A stretch of DNA of 64,000 nt, taken from assembly GCA_029204045.2 (NCBI GenBank), contig CM055063.1:28961721-29025720 (forward strand), written 5' to 3'. The position numbers were made by a program, and so were the translations under genes. The DNA comes from Tillandsia leiboldiana. Taxonomy: Eukaryota; Streptophyta; Magnoliopsida; Poales; Bromeliaceae. This document shows positions 1-12,161 of the stretch, piece after piece; the first letter of the stretch is position 1, and every line of letters starts with the position of its first letter. The notes under the pieces were generated by a model. The model was not told the DNA's origin and searched no databases. It saw only the letters and a program-made list of their open reading frames with translations.

Positions 1-1199
1 ATCCCAAAGATGGCTTAAATTACCTAATTTAGAGTCCAAATTTGAAGTTCCACAAAATTGCAAAAATTGTATCTCTGTAAGTCCTGGAAATTTCCCAACA
101 AAAATCAATTAAAATTCCATTTGTGCATCCCAGGGGAGTAAAAAACACTAACCTGTGGTCGAAATCTCAAACTGAAAACAAGTGTCTCAAAGATTGCTAT
201 AATTACCTGGGTTTAGAGCTCCAATTAGGTCTCCTCTTCAATACAAACGTTGTAGATCTTGAAGTTGTGGAGAGAATCCCGCAAGAATCATCCCATAATT
301 CCACTTCTACACTTCTGGAGGTCTCCCGGAAGAAATGCGACGAAGTGGTCAACTCTAATAGTGAACTCCAAGTTCCATTCATGGAGTTCTTGGTGAAGAA
401 GATGATGGAAAACCCCTTAATTTCCTTCACAACAGAGTGGAGATAGGCTGGGGATGTAAAGGGTTAATTGCTGTCCAAAGGTGCAATTTATAACATCAAA
501 TTCCCCTTAAGATGCACCAAAGTTCCATTACAACACACACATAAATCCTCCACCCTCACACCAAATCCCTTGCACCAGATCCAGTGCAAAGCGGGTCGGA
601 CCAAAGGGTCCGACCGACGGGCTTCCCCGCCACGCAGCACGGCCCGGCCCACGTGCGGGCGCGGGCGCGCGCCACGCGTGCGCGTGCATGCGCGGCGCAC
701 GGCTGCGCGGTGCACCGCGCGTGCACCGGCCGCCCGCGTCGCCTCCTGCACCGGGTGTACGCCCACCCCGTGCACCGCGCTGCACCATCCGGGTCCATGG
801 CCGTGAGCCAGCCGCCGTGAGCCCGGTCCACCATTCCAGCAACACCAAAAACACCGTTTTAAGCCCAAAAAGTCCAGAAATAGCCTATTTTGCCACAGTT
901 TTTCGCCCTGAGTCCGTTTCCGATGTCCGTTTTGCCAAATTCTAATTCTAAAATTGCCGAAGGCATCCGGAAAGATATCTTTTGTCCAAACTTTACGCTG
1001 AACCCAATTTTAACATCCATTGCGCGCAAAACCACTTCTAAGCATCCGTCGGGGTCATCGGACTATTCTCGTGATCTATTTAACGCTCTGAGTCCAACAC
1101 TAGTGTCCAATTGGTGTACAAACACCACCGACGCACCACAAAGCCTCTAACAGCTACTGGTCAACCAGTAGTCTCGACGTGGAAATCCAGGTCCTCACA
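1..1199 (-). repeat. E1 3' LTR (partial)
   Basis: Bases 1-1199 match 6932-8130 nearly base for base. The LTR tip is the reverse complement of TGTGAGGACCTGG, ending at 1199 and followed by a polypurine tract. The remainder of this LTR is outside the window. It includes a GC-rich stretch at about 590-800 that opens long spurious ORFs on both strands. Confidence 0.9.
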
Positions 1200-1200
1200 T

Positions 1201-1212
1201 CCTCCCCCACTA
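1201..1212 (-). promoter_or_regulatory. E1 polypurine tract
   Basis: The reverse complement reads TAGTGGGGGAGG, one base from the 3' LTR tip. This is the expected primer site for plus-strand DNA synthesis. The same motif precedes the 3' LTRs of E2 (28901-28912) and E4 (63794-63805). Confidence 0.85.
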
Positions 1213-4200
1213 AAGAAAGTTTCGTCCTCGAAACTAGCTCAAGGCCATCAAGAGTCGCAAATACCACGGGTAGTTATCCTTCAATACGCCTCCAGCTCCC
1301 GAAACACCACTCACTCCCCGTGATTACTCCTCAACGACAACATCCAGTACGGCATAGCCCGATTGCGCAATTCCCCCATCTCACGAGCCGGAATTCGCAA
1401 CGGGCGCCCCTCGTACTTCAAACAATCACATATCTCAAAGGGGCAAGCCAATCACGGGCGAGGAATCCCAAAAACACATCACTCCTGAGCTGAGATGTGA
1501 GATACCAAAGGGGCTCCAATAATAAAAGAAACCGGGGGAAAACTGGAATAACCTCTAGTGCAACATGCTCCAACCCACATCCTGGGTCAACTCAATTAAG
1601 GCCACCCGAAGCATATCCACGCTTTCATCCAATAAAGCAAGGAATCCAATAAGCTGGAGTCTTCACTCGGTTACTTTTCGATCCAAACGACCCGAGTGGA
1701 CTACTCAACCACGAGTTACCCTCAAAAGGGATCCTCCAGAAATACAAACTCATACCACAGTTGGTATCAGAGCCTCCAGAGATACTGCTCTGATACCACT
1801 CTAATCTGTCATCACAATGGCTCTGTCGTGGTAATCCAAAATGCTCAACAATAACTCAATCGGTAATTCTACAGTCGCCAAAGGAGGCATCACTAAAGCA
1901 CACCAATCCATCTCCCAACACTGGAAACACTAGTATTGGCGCTGGTATCAGTCTCATTATCTATTGGCCAAGCTCTCCCGGCACTGCCCTAGTCCAAGAA
2001 GGTCCACACCTCGACAATAATTGTCGATCTCGGCCAATTTCCAATCAGTATCCAAATTGGCCGGATTTCCACCGCCGCTCCTACGGCTAGAATAAGGTGA
2101 CCCAAGAAGGTAAGCTCCTGAAGCTACAACTTGTTCCTCAATAACTGGGCATACAGCTTCATCCACACAGGTACGGTAGCACATCCACAAGTGCTCCTCG
2201 CGCTCCGAGTCGCTCTGGGAGTAAATCAAATATCCTTGGGGAACACCACTCCCAATCCGTCCAGGTACAACTGGAACACACGATTCCTCAGACCTTTAAG
2301 TCACAGGGCATTATTCATTCCATTTGGCCTCACTATGCTCTCATAGTGCCCTTAACAGATCCTAAATGCCATCTAGGCAAAGTCCTCGACGGTCCTGATT
2401 CCAAGTAGGTAGTCACACCATACTATAACTGCCGGAGTATAACCCATCAAAAGGTGCTAGATACCACCCGGACCTGTCTACCCTCGAACCATAAAAGGAC
2501 CCTCACAGTCGTGTATCAACGACGTGGCATCACCACCGTATGTCAACGGCGTGGCACTAGGTCAAGCGGACTCCTCGATCCATCAGATCCAGCAACTGCA
2601 CCATCAGCTCTCCCAGTTCTACAAGCGACATCCGATGAGGTGTTGTCGGAGGTGGCGCGGTTCTCCGAACAATATCAAACGCAATCTCTCTCTCCCTAAC
2701 CGGCGGCATTATCAACAGCTTAGGTGATATCACACCCTGGATCTCACGGGCAACGGAGATATCCTTGAGTCCCGGTGCCGCCGTATGCACCTATCACACA
2801 GTCGCCAAACCTGTGTGCTCAATAATCTCAACAAGCAAGCCTTCTCTTGTCTGCCTTGCCGAAGATCAAAGTCCCTTCTTTCTGCAGTCAAACATTCGGT
2901 GGCACTGTGCCAACCAAAACCCAAACACTAGGTCAAAACACCAAACGGCCACAATTACCAATAAGTCTGCCGGCATAACTCTCAGCCTCTACTGCACTGG
3001 ACACGATCCACAAGCCTCCTCCACATGCACAACACTAATAGAAACCTGTACCTCAAGTGCACGGGGTAACAAATCTGCCTCTAGTCCATGCAGGAACGCA
3101 ACAAGCTCTAACTCCGACTGCTGTGATGAAATCACACCGGCGACATCTCAATCCACTACCGGGGCGCCCTCCAACCGGGCAGCCCAGATTCAACCGCTCG
3201 ATACCATTAGTCGTCGCTCAATCTGCCACAACATATCTTAATTAACCACATAGGGAGCACGACCTCTGCCTCTGCTCACATTGAGGCAACGAATATGGTC
3301 CTCCGCAGATAGCAAATTCACGCTACCGCTGTGCCACTCTGATACAAACGCTGATACTGCCCTCGGGGTCCACCCGATCCCGAATATCTTAGAAATCCAG
3401 TACCTTGGAAAAAGAAACCAGAAATGCCTCTGCCGGTCGATCTGTCCTCCATCATCCAGCGCCAAGCGCCATATCCAAAACTCGCCTCTGGCGGCAGATC
3501 CCTATCCAAGGGAACTACAGCGCCACTCTCCAAGCACAATGCCTACTCCAACGTGGCGTCAAAAATCCTTAACATAGGGACCAACTAAGCTACAAGGTAT
3601 CCTGGCGCAATCCACTCCCAGTCTCACATATCCTATGCGCCTCATCCCTCGAAACCTGGAGCGCGCAGTTCAACAACTGCATAAACTCTCTAGCACTGGG
3701 AGGCTCTCAAATAGTCACTCCATCACCACCAATCATGACTTTACCTCCAAAGGCTCCAAACTCAATTTTACGAGTCGGGGTGGTTCATCTGCCCAATCTG
3801 GCTCAATAGATCGATCATGTCCCACAGCTCCTCTGCTGTCAACTATCCACCCTAACTCGGTGCCTCGATGCTAACATTGGCACGGAGGGGGGTTACTCAG
3901 TGCTCCGACAACTGTGTCACCCAGACCAGCTGCTCACTCTGCCGCTGATATGCCACAGACAATCCTGTCATCCGGGTCCGGAGCCTCTCTGACCTCAATC
4001 TAGATATCCGGCCCAAAACCAATCGCTCGAGCTCAATCACTCTGACAAGATGCCCACGGTCAAAACCCAGAGTCGGGGAGGCACCGCTCACCACGACGGA
4101 ACCACAAACAGCACACAAAAGCCACTCGACCCAATCCAGCGAAAGTCTAAAGCATGTCACCCATTCCACAGCACTATGTTGTCTGCAGCCAACATAATTA

Positions 4201-4355
4201 CTTAGGAGAATAAACGTGCCAATCATTCCTCCCGTCCCTTGGGAGAGATATAAAACTCAATCAGGACTCTCGCTAAAAGTCACGACTCTCACGAAGTCAA
4301 CCAAGGGTCAAACCATAAGCCTAGGGTTTCTAAGTCCCAGCCGACCTATCCCTAA
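1213..4355 (-). pseudogene. E1 internal region: ruined gypsy gag-pol
   Basis: No long ORF survives. Minus-strand fragments still resemble chromovirus proteins in the right order: a gag-like stretch at 4226-3897 (with SVAYQRQSEQL), the start of RT at about 2790-2557 (VISPKLLIMPPVRE, then LMDRGV), the RT catalytic neighbourhood at about 2229-1957 (IYSQSDSEREEHL, from the usual DDILIYS segment), and remnants of the integrase end near 1400-1250. The RT core, RNase H and most of the integrase are lost or scrambled. E2 and E4 carry the same kind of remnant, so the decay largely predates amplification of the family. Confidence 0.75.
1762..1811. repeat. Inverted pair of primer-binding-site sequences inside E1
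   Basis: TGGTATCAGAGC (1762-1773) is followed 13 bases later by its exact reverse complement GCTCTGATACCA (1787-1798) and then CTCTAATCTGTCA, which is the reverse complement of the LTR-end/PBS junction. It is an extra copy of the PBS junction about 2.6 kb from the real one at 4356. The corresponding places in E2 and E4 lack it. Confidence 0.7.
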
Positions 4356-4367
4356 GCTCTGATACCA
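4356..4367 (-). promoter_or_regulatory. E1 primer-binding site (initiator tRNA-Met)
   Basis: The reverse complement is TGGTATCAGAGC, complementary to the 3' end of plant initiator tRNA-Met, 8 bases inside the 5' LTR end (TGTCA at 4376). All gypsy elements here with a visible PBS use the same site. Confidence 0.9.
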
Positions 4368-4375
4368 CTCTAATC

Positions 4376-7300
4376 TGTCACGCCCCAGGGTCGGAACTGC
4401 GACCCGGGCTCGCCAACAGATCTGCCACCTATGCCAACCTGCATAGGCGAAGCGTCCTACCTGCAAGAAAAGTACTACAGCTAAACATAATATCAGAGCT
4501 ATAAGTAAAAACCTGCTGTATAACTAAAATCAATCACTGTACAACTAGAAATAATACAATAGGTCTGTCTCCCAAAATGATAGCGATACTATATCCTCAT
4601 ATACAAAGCTCAAAACTCAACAGTGAGATATCTCCAATAAATATAAGTGTGTACAATCTCTCGATACATAATATATCCTCACTACATCAGTCTCTCAAAA
4701 CTGGAAAAATAAACAACTAGTCTGCAGTAGATCTCCTCTGAATAGGGTACCGCTACTCTCCAACGACGGTTAGGGATCTAGCTCGTGACTCTCTCGCCTC
4801 GATCAACAACCGCAGAATCAGCAACACCTGCTAAGACTCTGCAAAACAGAGGAGAGGAAAGAAAAAGAGGGGAAAACCCCCAGAGGGTGTGAGAACTACA
4901 CCAAAAAGGGAGTTCTCAGTGGGTACCACCGCCAGACTCGACGGTCTGCCCACTAAGTCCTCAAAATATAAACAAACTAACCAAATCTATAAAGACTGAA
5001 AAAGGAGGAAGCTGGAAACTCTCAACAGCTATCAAGCCTCCAAGTCTGCTATGCCTGCCATGCCTGCCTATGCCACACAATGACCCAGGGACCACCGTAC
5101 CCCCAAACGGTTCCCAACAACACTAGTACTGGTCTAACACAGCTACCAGACTCCACTCGGTCCCCCCCTGACACGAGTGCAACTATAAAGCAACTGTATG
5201 CAATAAACCCCAATCTAATGCCACCAGTAGAACTGGTACTGCCTGCTGTGCCTGCCGCATCGGGGATGCCAGCCTACGCATAACACCGATGCAAAGGAGT
5301 CTCAAGGACTCAAGTATCTGCTAACCAATCGGTACTCACTGACCGATGCTCACTGTCTGGCACTCACTGGCCAACAGGTCTGGCACTCACTGGCCAATAT
5401 GTCAACTGCCTACTCCGGAGTGGCCTCGAGGGGAGCGACCCACACGAGTAAAGTATCACTGTCATCAGTATCATAAATCAGCAGGACTGGATCACGACTC
5501 TGATCAAAGTGGGAAAGCCCAATCACTAAAGAAAGCCTCGGTCCTCAATCAGGTACAAAAAAATGCTCAAATAGTGGGAAACTCTGTCCACTAGAGAAAT
5601 CAGATACCCAATCTGGTGCATAAATAAATGTCCGGTCAACCGCCCAATATCCGCGGTTGCCGCAAAGCCCCACAACTAATCCAACCTGTCCCAGACACCA
5701 AGTCTCGACTACACTACCCAGAACCCCTGCTCGAACCTGAGCCACACAGACCACTTGACTAACAAAGAAGAAGAAAAGAATAACATGGTTTCTCCTAAGT
5801 CAAGTTCCAAAAGTAGTGCAGCAGTAAAGTATGGCCTAACTACATGTCCATGCAAGCATGCTTTGTCCTCAGAAACAATAAAAGTGGGTGAAATATATAT
5901 TAGTGAAGCATGCTACAATATTCCTACTATGGTATACCACTCTCACCCAAGTAGGTCATCCCTTGCTTACCTCTCGCTCATATCTGTTATACAACAGTAT
6001 ACCTGTTATCAATCACAGAGGGGTGATATCCTCACCTGTACACTTACATGCACCAAGATATATAAAAGTTCTATACAGTTACCAAGTTAAGCTTACCCAC
6101 CTGAAGTGCTCAATCCAAGGCAAACCTGGGGTCGGCGAAGAGCGCAGACGCTTATAGTCCAATTTCTGCCGAAACAGCATCCTCGGTACTTGTCGCAAAA
6201 GCCTCGGCTCCCAACAGCGGAAAACATTCAGAATTCACTATCTCCTATGTTCTCCAGTTCCAACAGGTTCAGAAACAGTCGTGAACCTTCCTGGGTACAA
6301 CAATAAGGTCCAAGATTACATTTTTATTCAAAAATATCCAAGTACACACAGTCTGAAAAATCAGTCCCAAAGATGTAATTATTTCACCTGCAGCGAAAAC
6401 TCAGAAAAATCCAACATAAATATTGGTCCGTTCCTCGTGTCGATACCTTCGAAACGAGTATCTGCACATCCAATTCCGAGTAGCGTAGACCAAGTTACAA
6501 ATTCCACAACACAGGGTGCGCAAAACCACATAACAACATAACTGTAAAACTCTGTACAGTAAAGGGGAAGAAGCAGCCTTTCGGACAAGCCTCACAAAAA
6601 TCCAATAAAAATACGGGGACAATCATCGCGTCGAGTAGATGAACAGAGTCCAAAGGTTCAACTCCATCCGATGCCCGGTTGCGGAGACAAAAATCCGGCA
6701 AGGTGTCGCTATCCAGAATTCCTCACAGAAAATGGGGTCCCAAAGATGATGAAATTCACTAGATTCGAAGCAAGATTTAGCCTTCCTATTAAATATTAAA
6801 AATGTAGGTATCTGAGTCCTGGTGAATTCCCCGCAAAAACCAGCTTAAAATTCAACTTCTTCAGTCCTAGGGAGCAAAAACACTGAACATTGCTCATAAC
6901 CACAACCAGAATCTCAGCTGTACACAACAATCCCAAAGATGGCTTAAATTACCTAATTTAGATTCCAAATTTGAAGTTCCACAAAATACAAAAATTGTAT
7001 CTCTGTAAGTCCTGGAAATTTCCCAACAAAAATCAATTTAAAATTCCATTTGTGCATCCCAGGGGAGTAAAAACACTAACCTGTGGTCGAAATCTCAAAC
7101 TGAAAACAAGTGTCTCAAAGATTGCTATAATTACCTGGTTTAGAGCTCCAATTAGGTCTCCTCTTCAATACAAACGTTGTAGATCTTGAAGTTGTGGAGA
7201 GAATCCCGCAAGAATCATCCCATAATTCCACTTCTACACTTCTGGAGGTCTCCCGGAAGAAAATGCGACGAAGTGGTCAACTCTAATAGTGAATTCCAAG

Positions 7301-8130
7301 TTCCATTCATGGAGTTCTTGGTGAAGAAGATGATGGAAAACCCCTTAATTTCCTTCACAACAGAGTAGAGATAGGCTGGGGATGTAAAAGGGTTAATTGC
7401 TGTCCAAAGGTGCAATTTATAACATCAAATTCCCCTTAAGATGCACCAAAGTTCCATTACAACACACACATAAATCCTCCACCCTCACACCAAATCCCTT
7501 GCACCAGATCCAGTGCAAAGCGGGTCGGACCAAAGGGTCCGACCGACGGGCTTCCCCGCCACGCAGCACGGCCCGGCCCACGTGCGGGCGCTGGCGCGCG
7601 CCACGCGTGCGCGTGCATGCGCGGCGCACGGCTGCGCGGTGCACCGTGCGTGCACCGGCCGCCCGCGTCGCCTCCTGCACCGGGTGTATGCCCACCCCGT
7701 GCACCGCGCTGCACCATCCGGTCCATGGGCCGTGAGCCAGCCGCCGTGAGCCCGGTCCACCATTCCAGCAACACCAAAAACACCGTTTTAAGCCCAAAAA
7801 GTCCAGAAATAGCCTATTTTGCACAGTTTTTCGCCCTGAGTCCGTTTCCGATGTCCGTTTTGCCAAATTCTAATTCTAAAAATTGCCGAAGGCATCCGGA
7901 AAGATATTCCTTTGTCCAAACTTCGCGCTGAACCCCAATTTTAATATCCATTGCGCGCAAAACCACTTCTAAGCATCCGTCGGGGTCATCGGACTATTCT
8001 CGTGATCTATTTAACGCTCTGAGTCCAACACTAGTGTCCAATTGGTGTACAAACACCACCGACGCACCACAAAGCCTCTAACAGCTACTGGTCAACTAGT
8101 AGTCTCGACGTGGAAATCCAGGTCCTCTCA
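4376..8130 (-). repeat. E1 5' LTR
   Basis: Complete LTR of 3755 bp, oriented minus. Its outer tip reads TGAGAGGAC in element orientation, one change from the family TGTGAGGAC; its inner end is GGGCGTGACA. It holds a CAACCGC-N9-GCGGTTG inverted repeat (5637-5659), a short GCATGGCAGGCA-type repeat (5049-5073), and a tandem 'TGGCACTCACTGGCCAA' segment (about 5320-5400) where E2 and E4 have different tandem repeats. ORFs here are noise from the GC-rich part (about 7515-7740). Confidence 0.9.
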
Positions 8131-8131
8131 T

Positions 8132-11100
8132 CAACAGACCCCCATTCTTCGATAGAACAAATTATGCCTACTGGAAAGTACGGATGAGAGCATTTCTTAT
8201 TTCCATCGATGAACGGGTGTGGCAATCAATCGAGTTAGGATATATGGTCAAATCCAACTGAAATTAGTGCTGATGTTCGCACGATCAAACCTAGGTCGAA
8301 ATGGACCAAGGAAGAGATTGACTCATCTTCTTACAATGGCAAAGGAGTTAACGCCTTATTTGATGCTTTGTCACAAACTGAATTCTCTCGCGTCTCGGCA
8401 TGTGAGACTGCGAAAGAAATCTGGGATGTTCTACAAGTTACACATGAGGAAACAAACCTTGTGAAGATTCAAAAGCTGCAAATGCTTACAAGCAAATTTG
8501 ACTCTATTTTCATGGCAGAAAATGAATCGTTCACAGATTATTATACACGATTGCAAGACATCGTGAATACATGTGCTAACTTGGGAGAGAAAATTCCAGA
8601 ATCTAAAGTTGTAAGAAAGATTTTAAGGACTCTTCCTGAAAGATTTCGTTCCAAAGTTACGGCCATTGAAACAGTTAAACACCCAGACGAAATCCGTGTA
8701 GAAGAATTAGTTGGTGCACTTCAAACTTATGAAATGACATTTCCTACTAACTATTCTTCTGGAAAGGCATCCTCTTCTAAGTCTTCAGGTTTTGCGTTGA
8801 AAACAACAAAAGAAGAAGATGCGGATTCATCCTCCTCAGACGATGACGAGAACCTATCAATGGAGGATTTCGAGAAGCAACTTGCTCTCTTGACAAGGAA
8901 ATTTCGCCGAAACTTTCGAAGAGGTAATTCAAGTAAAACCTCATCCTTCGTAAAGTCGAAGAAAGGCAAAGGTTTTTCAAGCTTCAAGTCAAGAAAGCAA
9001 GAGAGTTCTTCAAAAGACAAAAAGAACTCGGAGGAACAAATCCAATGCTTCAAGTGCCGAGTATACGGTCACATCTCAACGGAGTGTCCCAATAAGAATC
9101 CGTCAAAGAAGAAGGCGATGCAAGCCGTCACTTGGGATGACACCTCAACGTCAAATGAGTCATCTTCCAGTGATGAAGAAAACAACGCAACGGCGTTCCA
9201 CGCGTCCACATCTTCACCTTTCGTATGCTTTATGGCAAGTACCTCCGATTCATTGTCCAACTCCTCCCAAGTTGAAAAGAATGCAACGGACGACGAATCG
9301 AGTAATTCCGAAGGTGAAGACTTTGCTTTTTCCTACCATAAAATTTTAAAGGATTCAAAGAAACTGACAAAGCAAAACAAGGGTTTGAGAGGGAGATTGC
9401 AAGATCTCGAAGAAGAAGCAAAAAGGGCAACTTCTCTCTTAAACGCTCTTGAAGTGGAAAGGGATAACTTGATCAAAGTAAATGTTTCCCTTCAAGAGAA
9501 AAATGAGCATCTCGAGAAGGAACACGTAAAATTGGTGGATAAAGCAAGTTACTTCTTGAAGCTCTACTCTGAGGCACGACAAGAAAAAAAGAAAATGACG
9601 AAGACCATTTTCCAACTTAAGGATGATTTGAAGCAATTTTTTTCTGGAAGGAGCAAGTTGGATAAGATGCTTGGTCTTGGTCAAACTAACCGTTTCGGCC
9701 TTGGATACAATCGAACTGGAGACAGTCCTAGTTCGAGTGGAACAGTTTTTGTGCCCCAGTCGGTGTCTCCTCCTCCGACGACGGAATTCACTGCATACAA
9801 TGCCAACAAACCTACTTCACCTACTTCGGGTTCGTCAAGTACAAAGGTATGTTTTCGGTGCGATTTTGCAGGGCACATACGAAGAAATTGTAAGATTGGA
9901 GCGAAAAGATCACATCAAGCACCTCTTGCAACAACTACCAAAAATGTGATTCCCCTGAAATCAAAGGAGAACCTTTCAAAGGAAAAGAGCCTTGGTAGTT
10001 TATCTAACAAGACGACGTCATCAAAGAAAAGCAACCAATCAATCAAGACGCTTTCACCAAGGAGAATAACTTCACATTCATTACCGACGCAGTCCAAAAA
10101 GGTTTGGGTGCGCAAAGGTGAAATTTTCCCTTGTCTTGTCATTCATACTTCTTTCAATGCTTATGACAATTCGTCTTGGTATCTGGATAGTGGATGTTCC
10201 CGTCATATGACCGGTGACAAAAATAGTTTTCAAACTTTAGAGAAAATCTTCGGAGGACTTGTAGTTTTTCGAGACGGTCGTTCTTCTAAAATTGTTGGAA
10301 AAGTAACAATTGCTATTCCAGAAGGCCCGGTTTTGAACAATGTTTTATTTGTTGAAGGCCTTAAGACTAACCTCATTAGCATTAGTCAACTTTGTGATAA
10401 TGGCTTTTCAGTTAAATTTTCCTCTGCTGAATGTATTGTAACTGATAAGGACTATGTATTCTTTTTAAAAGGGGTTAGATCTAAAAATAATTGCTATGTT
10501 GTTCCAAACAAAATTTTTGAACATTGTAACCTAATTTCTTTAGATAATGAAACTCTTTGGCATGAAAGACTAGGTCACATAAATTTTAAGGAACTAGCAA
10601 AGATTTCAAATAAAGACGTGGTTAAGGGGGTTCCTAAACTTTCTTTTAAAGAAAATATTGTGTGTGGAGGTTGTCTAAAGGGAAAACAATCAAGGGCTGC
10701 ACACAAGAACTTGAACCACGTTGGTACCAAACGGCCTTTAGAATTACTGCATATGGACTTAATGGGGCCGACTCGTCAACCAAGTTTGAGAGGTAAATGG
10801 TATATTTTTCTTTTGGTTAATGATTTCTCTGGATATACTTGGGTAACTTTTTTAAAAGAGAAAGCGGATACTTTCGACTCTTTTCATGAGGTTTGTCATC
10901 GTATTATGATTGAAAGAAATGAAAAGATCGTTCGTGTTCGAAGTGATAGAGGTGGAGAATTCATTAATTCTAAATTCATTGATTTTTGCACTTCCAACGG
11001 CATAAAACATGAATTCTCAGCACCCTATACACCTCAGCAGAATGGTGTAGTCGAGCGCAAAAACAGGGTAGTACAAGAGATGGCGCGTGTTTTGCTTCAT

Positions 11101-11190
11101 AGCCGGAATTTACCGTTACATTTTTGGGCTGAAGCAGTTAACACCGCGGTCTACGTAATTAATCGAGTGTATTTGCGCCCGGAAACTTTA
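8132..11190 (+). pseudogene. gag-pol: C1 gag-pol, first part (gag, protease, integrase)
   Basis: Copia polyprotein. The frame begins NRPPFFDRTNYAYWKVRMRA at 8132, shifts by one base near 8243, then stays open to the E2 junction at 11190, about 980 codons. Gag carries two CCHC knuckles: CFKCRVYGHISTEC (about 9047-9088) and CFRCDFAGHIRRNC (about 9850-9891), separated by a Ser/Asp/Glu-rich tract and a Lys/Glu coiled coil (about 9340-9640). The protease motif DSGCS is near 10186. Integrase has HHCC residues (HERLGH to CGGC, about 10560-10674) and DDE residues (HMDLMGP, SDRGGEF, VVERK). The N-terminus and 5' LTR lie beyond E1. E2 splits the protein in the integrase-RT linker. This is the best preserved coding stretch in the window. 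Confidence 0.9.
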
Positions 11191-12153
11191 TGTGAGGACC
11201 TGGATCCCCACGACGAGAATACTGATTGACCAGCAGCTTCTGGAGGCCTATGTGGCGCGTTGGTGGTGTTTGTGCACCAATTGGACACTAGTGTTGGACC
11301 CGGGGTGTTAAATGGATCACGAGAGTAGTCAATTGACCCCATCGAATGCATAGAAGTGGTTTTGCGCGCAATGGATATTAAAATTGGGCTCAGCGCGAAG
11401 TTTGGACAAAAGAATATCTTTCCGGATGCCTTCGGCAATTTTTAGAGTTGGAATTTGGCAAAATGGACTTCAAAATCGGATTCAGCGCGCGAAAACGGTC
11501 AAAATGGACTACCCACTTGTTATTTTTGAGCACCGGTTACTGTTCACGCCGGAACAGTAACTCCGGCGACGGCGGGCAGCGCCGGCGACGGGCAGGCACG
11601 GGAGCGGCGGCGGGCAGGCGCGGGCAGCGCGCAGCGCGCGGGCAGACGCGCGGGCAGGCACGTGGGCGCGCGGGCAGGTGCGCGATCCACGGCGCCGTCG
11701 TGCACCGGGGGCGCAGGCCACGTGGCATGGCAGGATTGGCCGGTTCAGCGGTCGTGGTCCACGGATTAGATCGTGGTGTACGGTGGACCGGTGGGTGGAC
11801 ACATGGCGCGCACTGGTTGGCCGGTCCACGTGCGCTCGGTCCACGGAGCAGGTGCGGCCACCTCGGGGCGCGTGCCTGGCAGGGGGGCGCTGGCAGCGCG
11901 CACGTGGGCGTGGCAGTGAGGTGTTGACCAAGGGGTTGCCACGTGTCGAGCCCTCGTTGGTCCACGTGTCGTTCGGCGGGAGGCCGGTTTTGGCTGTCAC
12001 CTGTTTGGCGGGCGACGTGGAGGCCCGCAGGAGTTTCGGGCTGCTACAGTGCGCGCCCAGGGAAGATTCGGGCTGCTACAGTGCGCGCCCGAAAATTCCC
12101 TGCGCCCGGAAATTAGGACACATTCGGTATTTTTCGAATTATTTCCTGGAGCC

Positions 12154-12161
12154 TATAAAAG
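12154..12161 (+). promoter_or_regulatory. TATA box of E2 5' LTR
   Basis: TATAAAAG about 960 bp into the LTR. The 3' LTR has the same box at 33583-33590. The solo LTR (TATAAATAG, 30343) and D (minus, 49221-49229) have TATA boxes at similar depth, which supports a promoter and puts U3 at roughly 1 kb. Confidence 0.7.

Larger units (their letters stand above)
1..8130 (-). mobile_element. E1: non-autonomous Ty3/gypsy-type LTR retrotransposon, left end outside window
   Basis: Minus-strand element with two direct LTRs (1-1199 partial, 4376-8130 complete) around 3.2 kb of internal DNA. In element orientation the order is 5' LTR, PBS matching initiator tRNA-Met, ruined gag-pol, a polypurine tract, 3' LTR. 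The right flank starts with TCAAC, then the copia gag sequence of C1, so E1 inserted near the start of C1 gag; the matching left TSD lies before position 1. E2 and E4 have the same LTR and internal sequence, which makes this a family. No ORF could supply a protein, so movement must have depended on proteins made elsewhere (inference). Confidence 0.88.

Noticed and set aside
1757..1800. tRNA gene suggested by TGGTATCAGAGC sequences
   Set aside because: Only the tRNA 3'-end complement is present; there are no D, anticodon or T arms. These are primer-binding sites.
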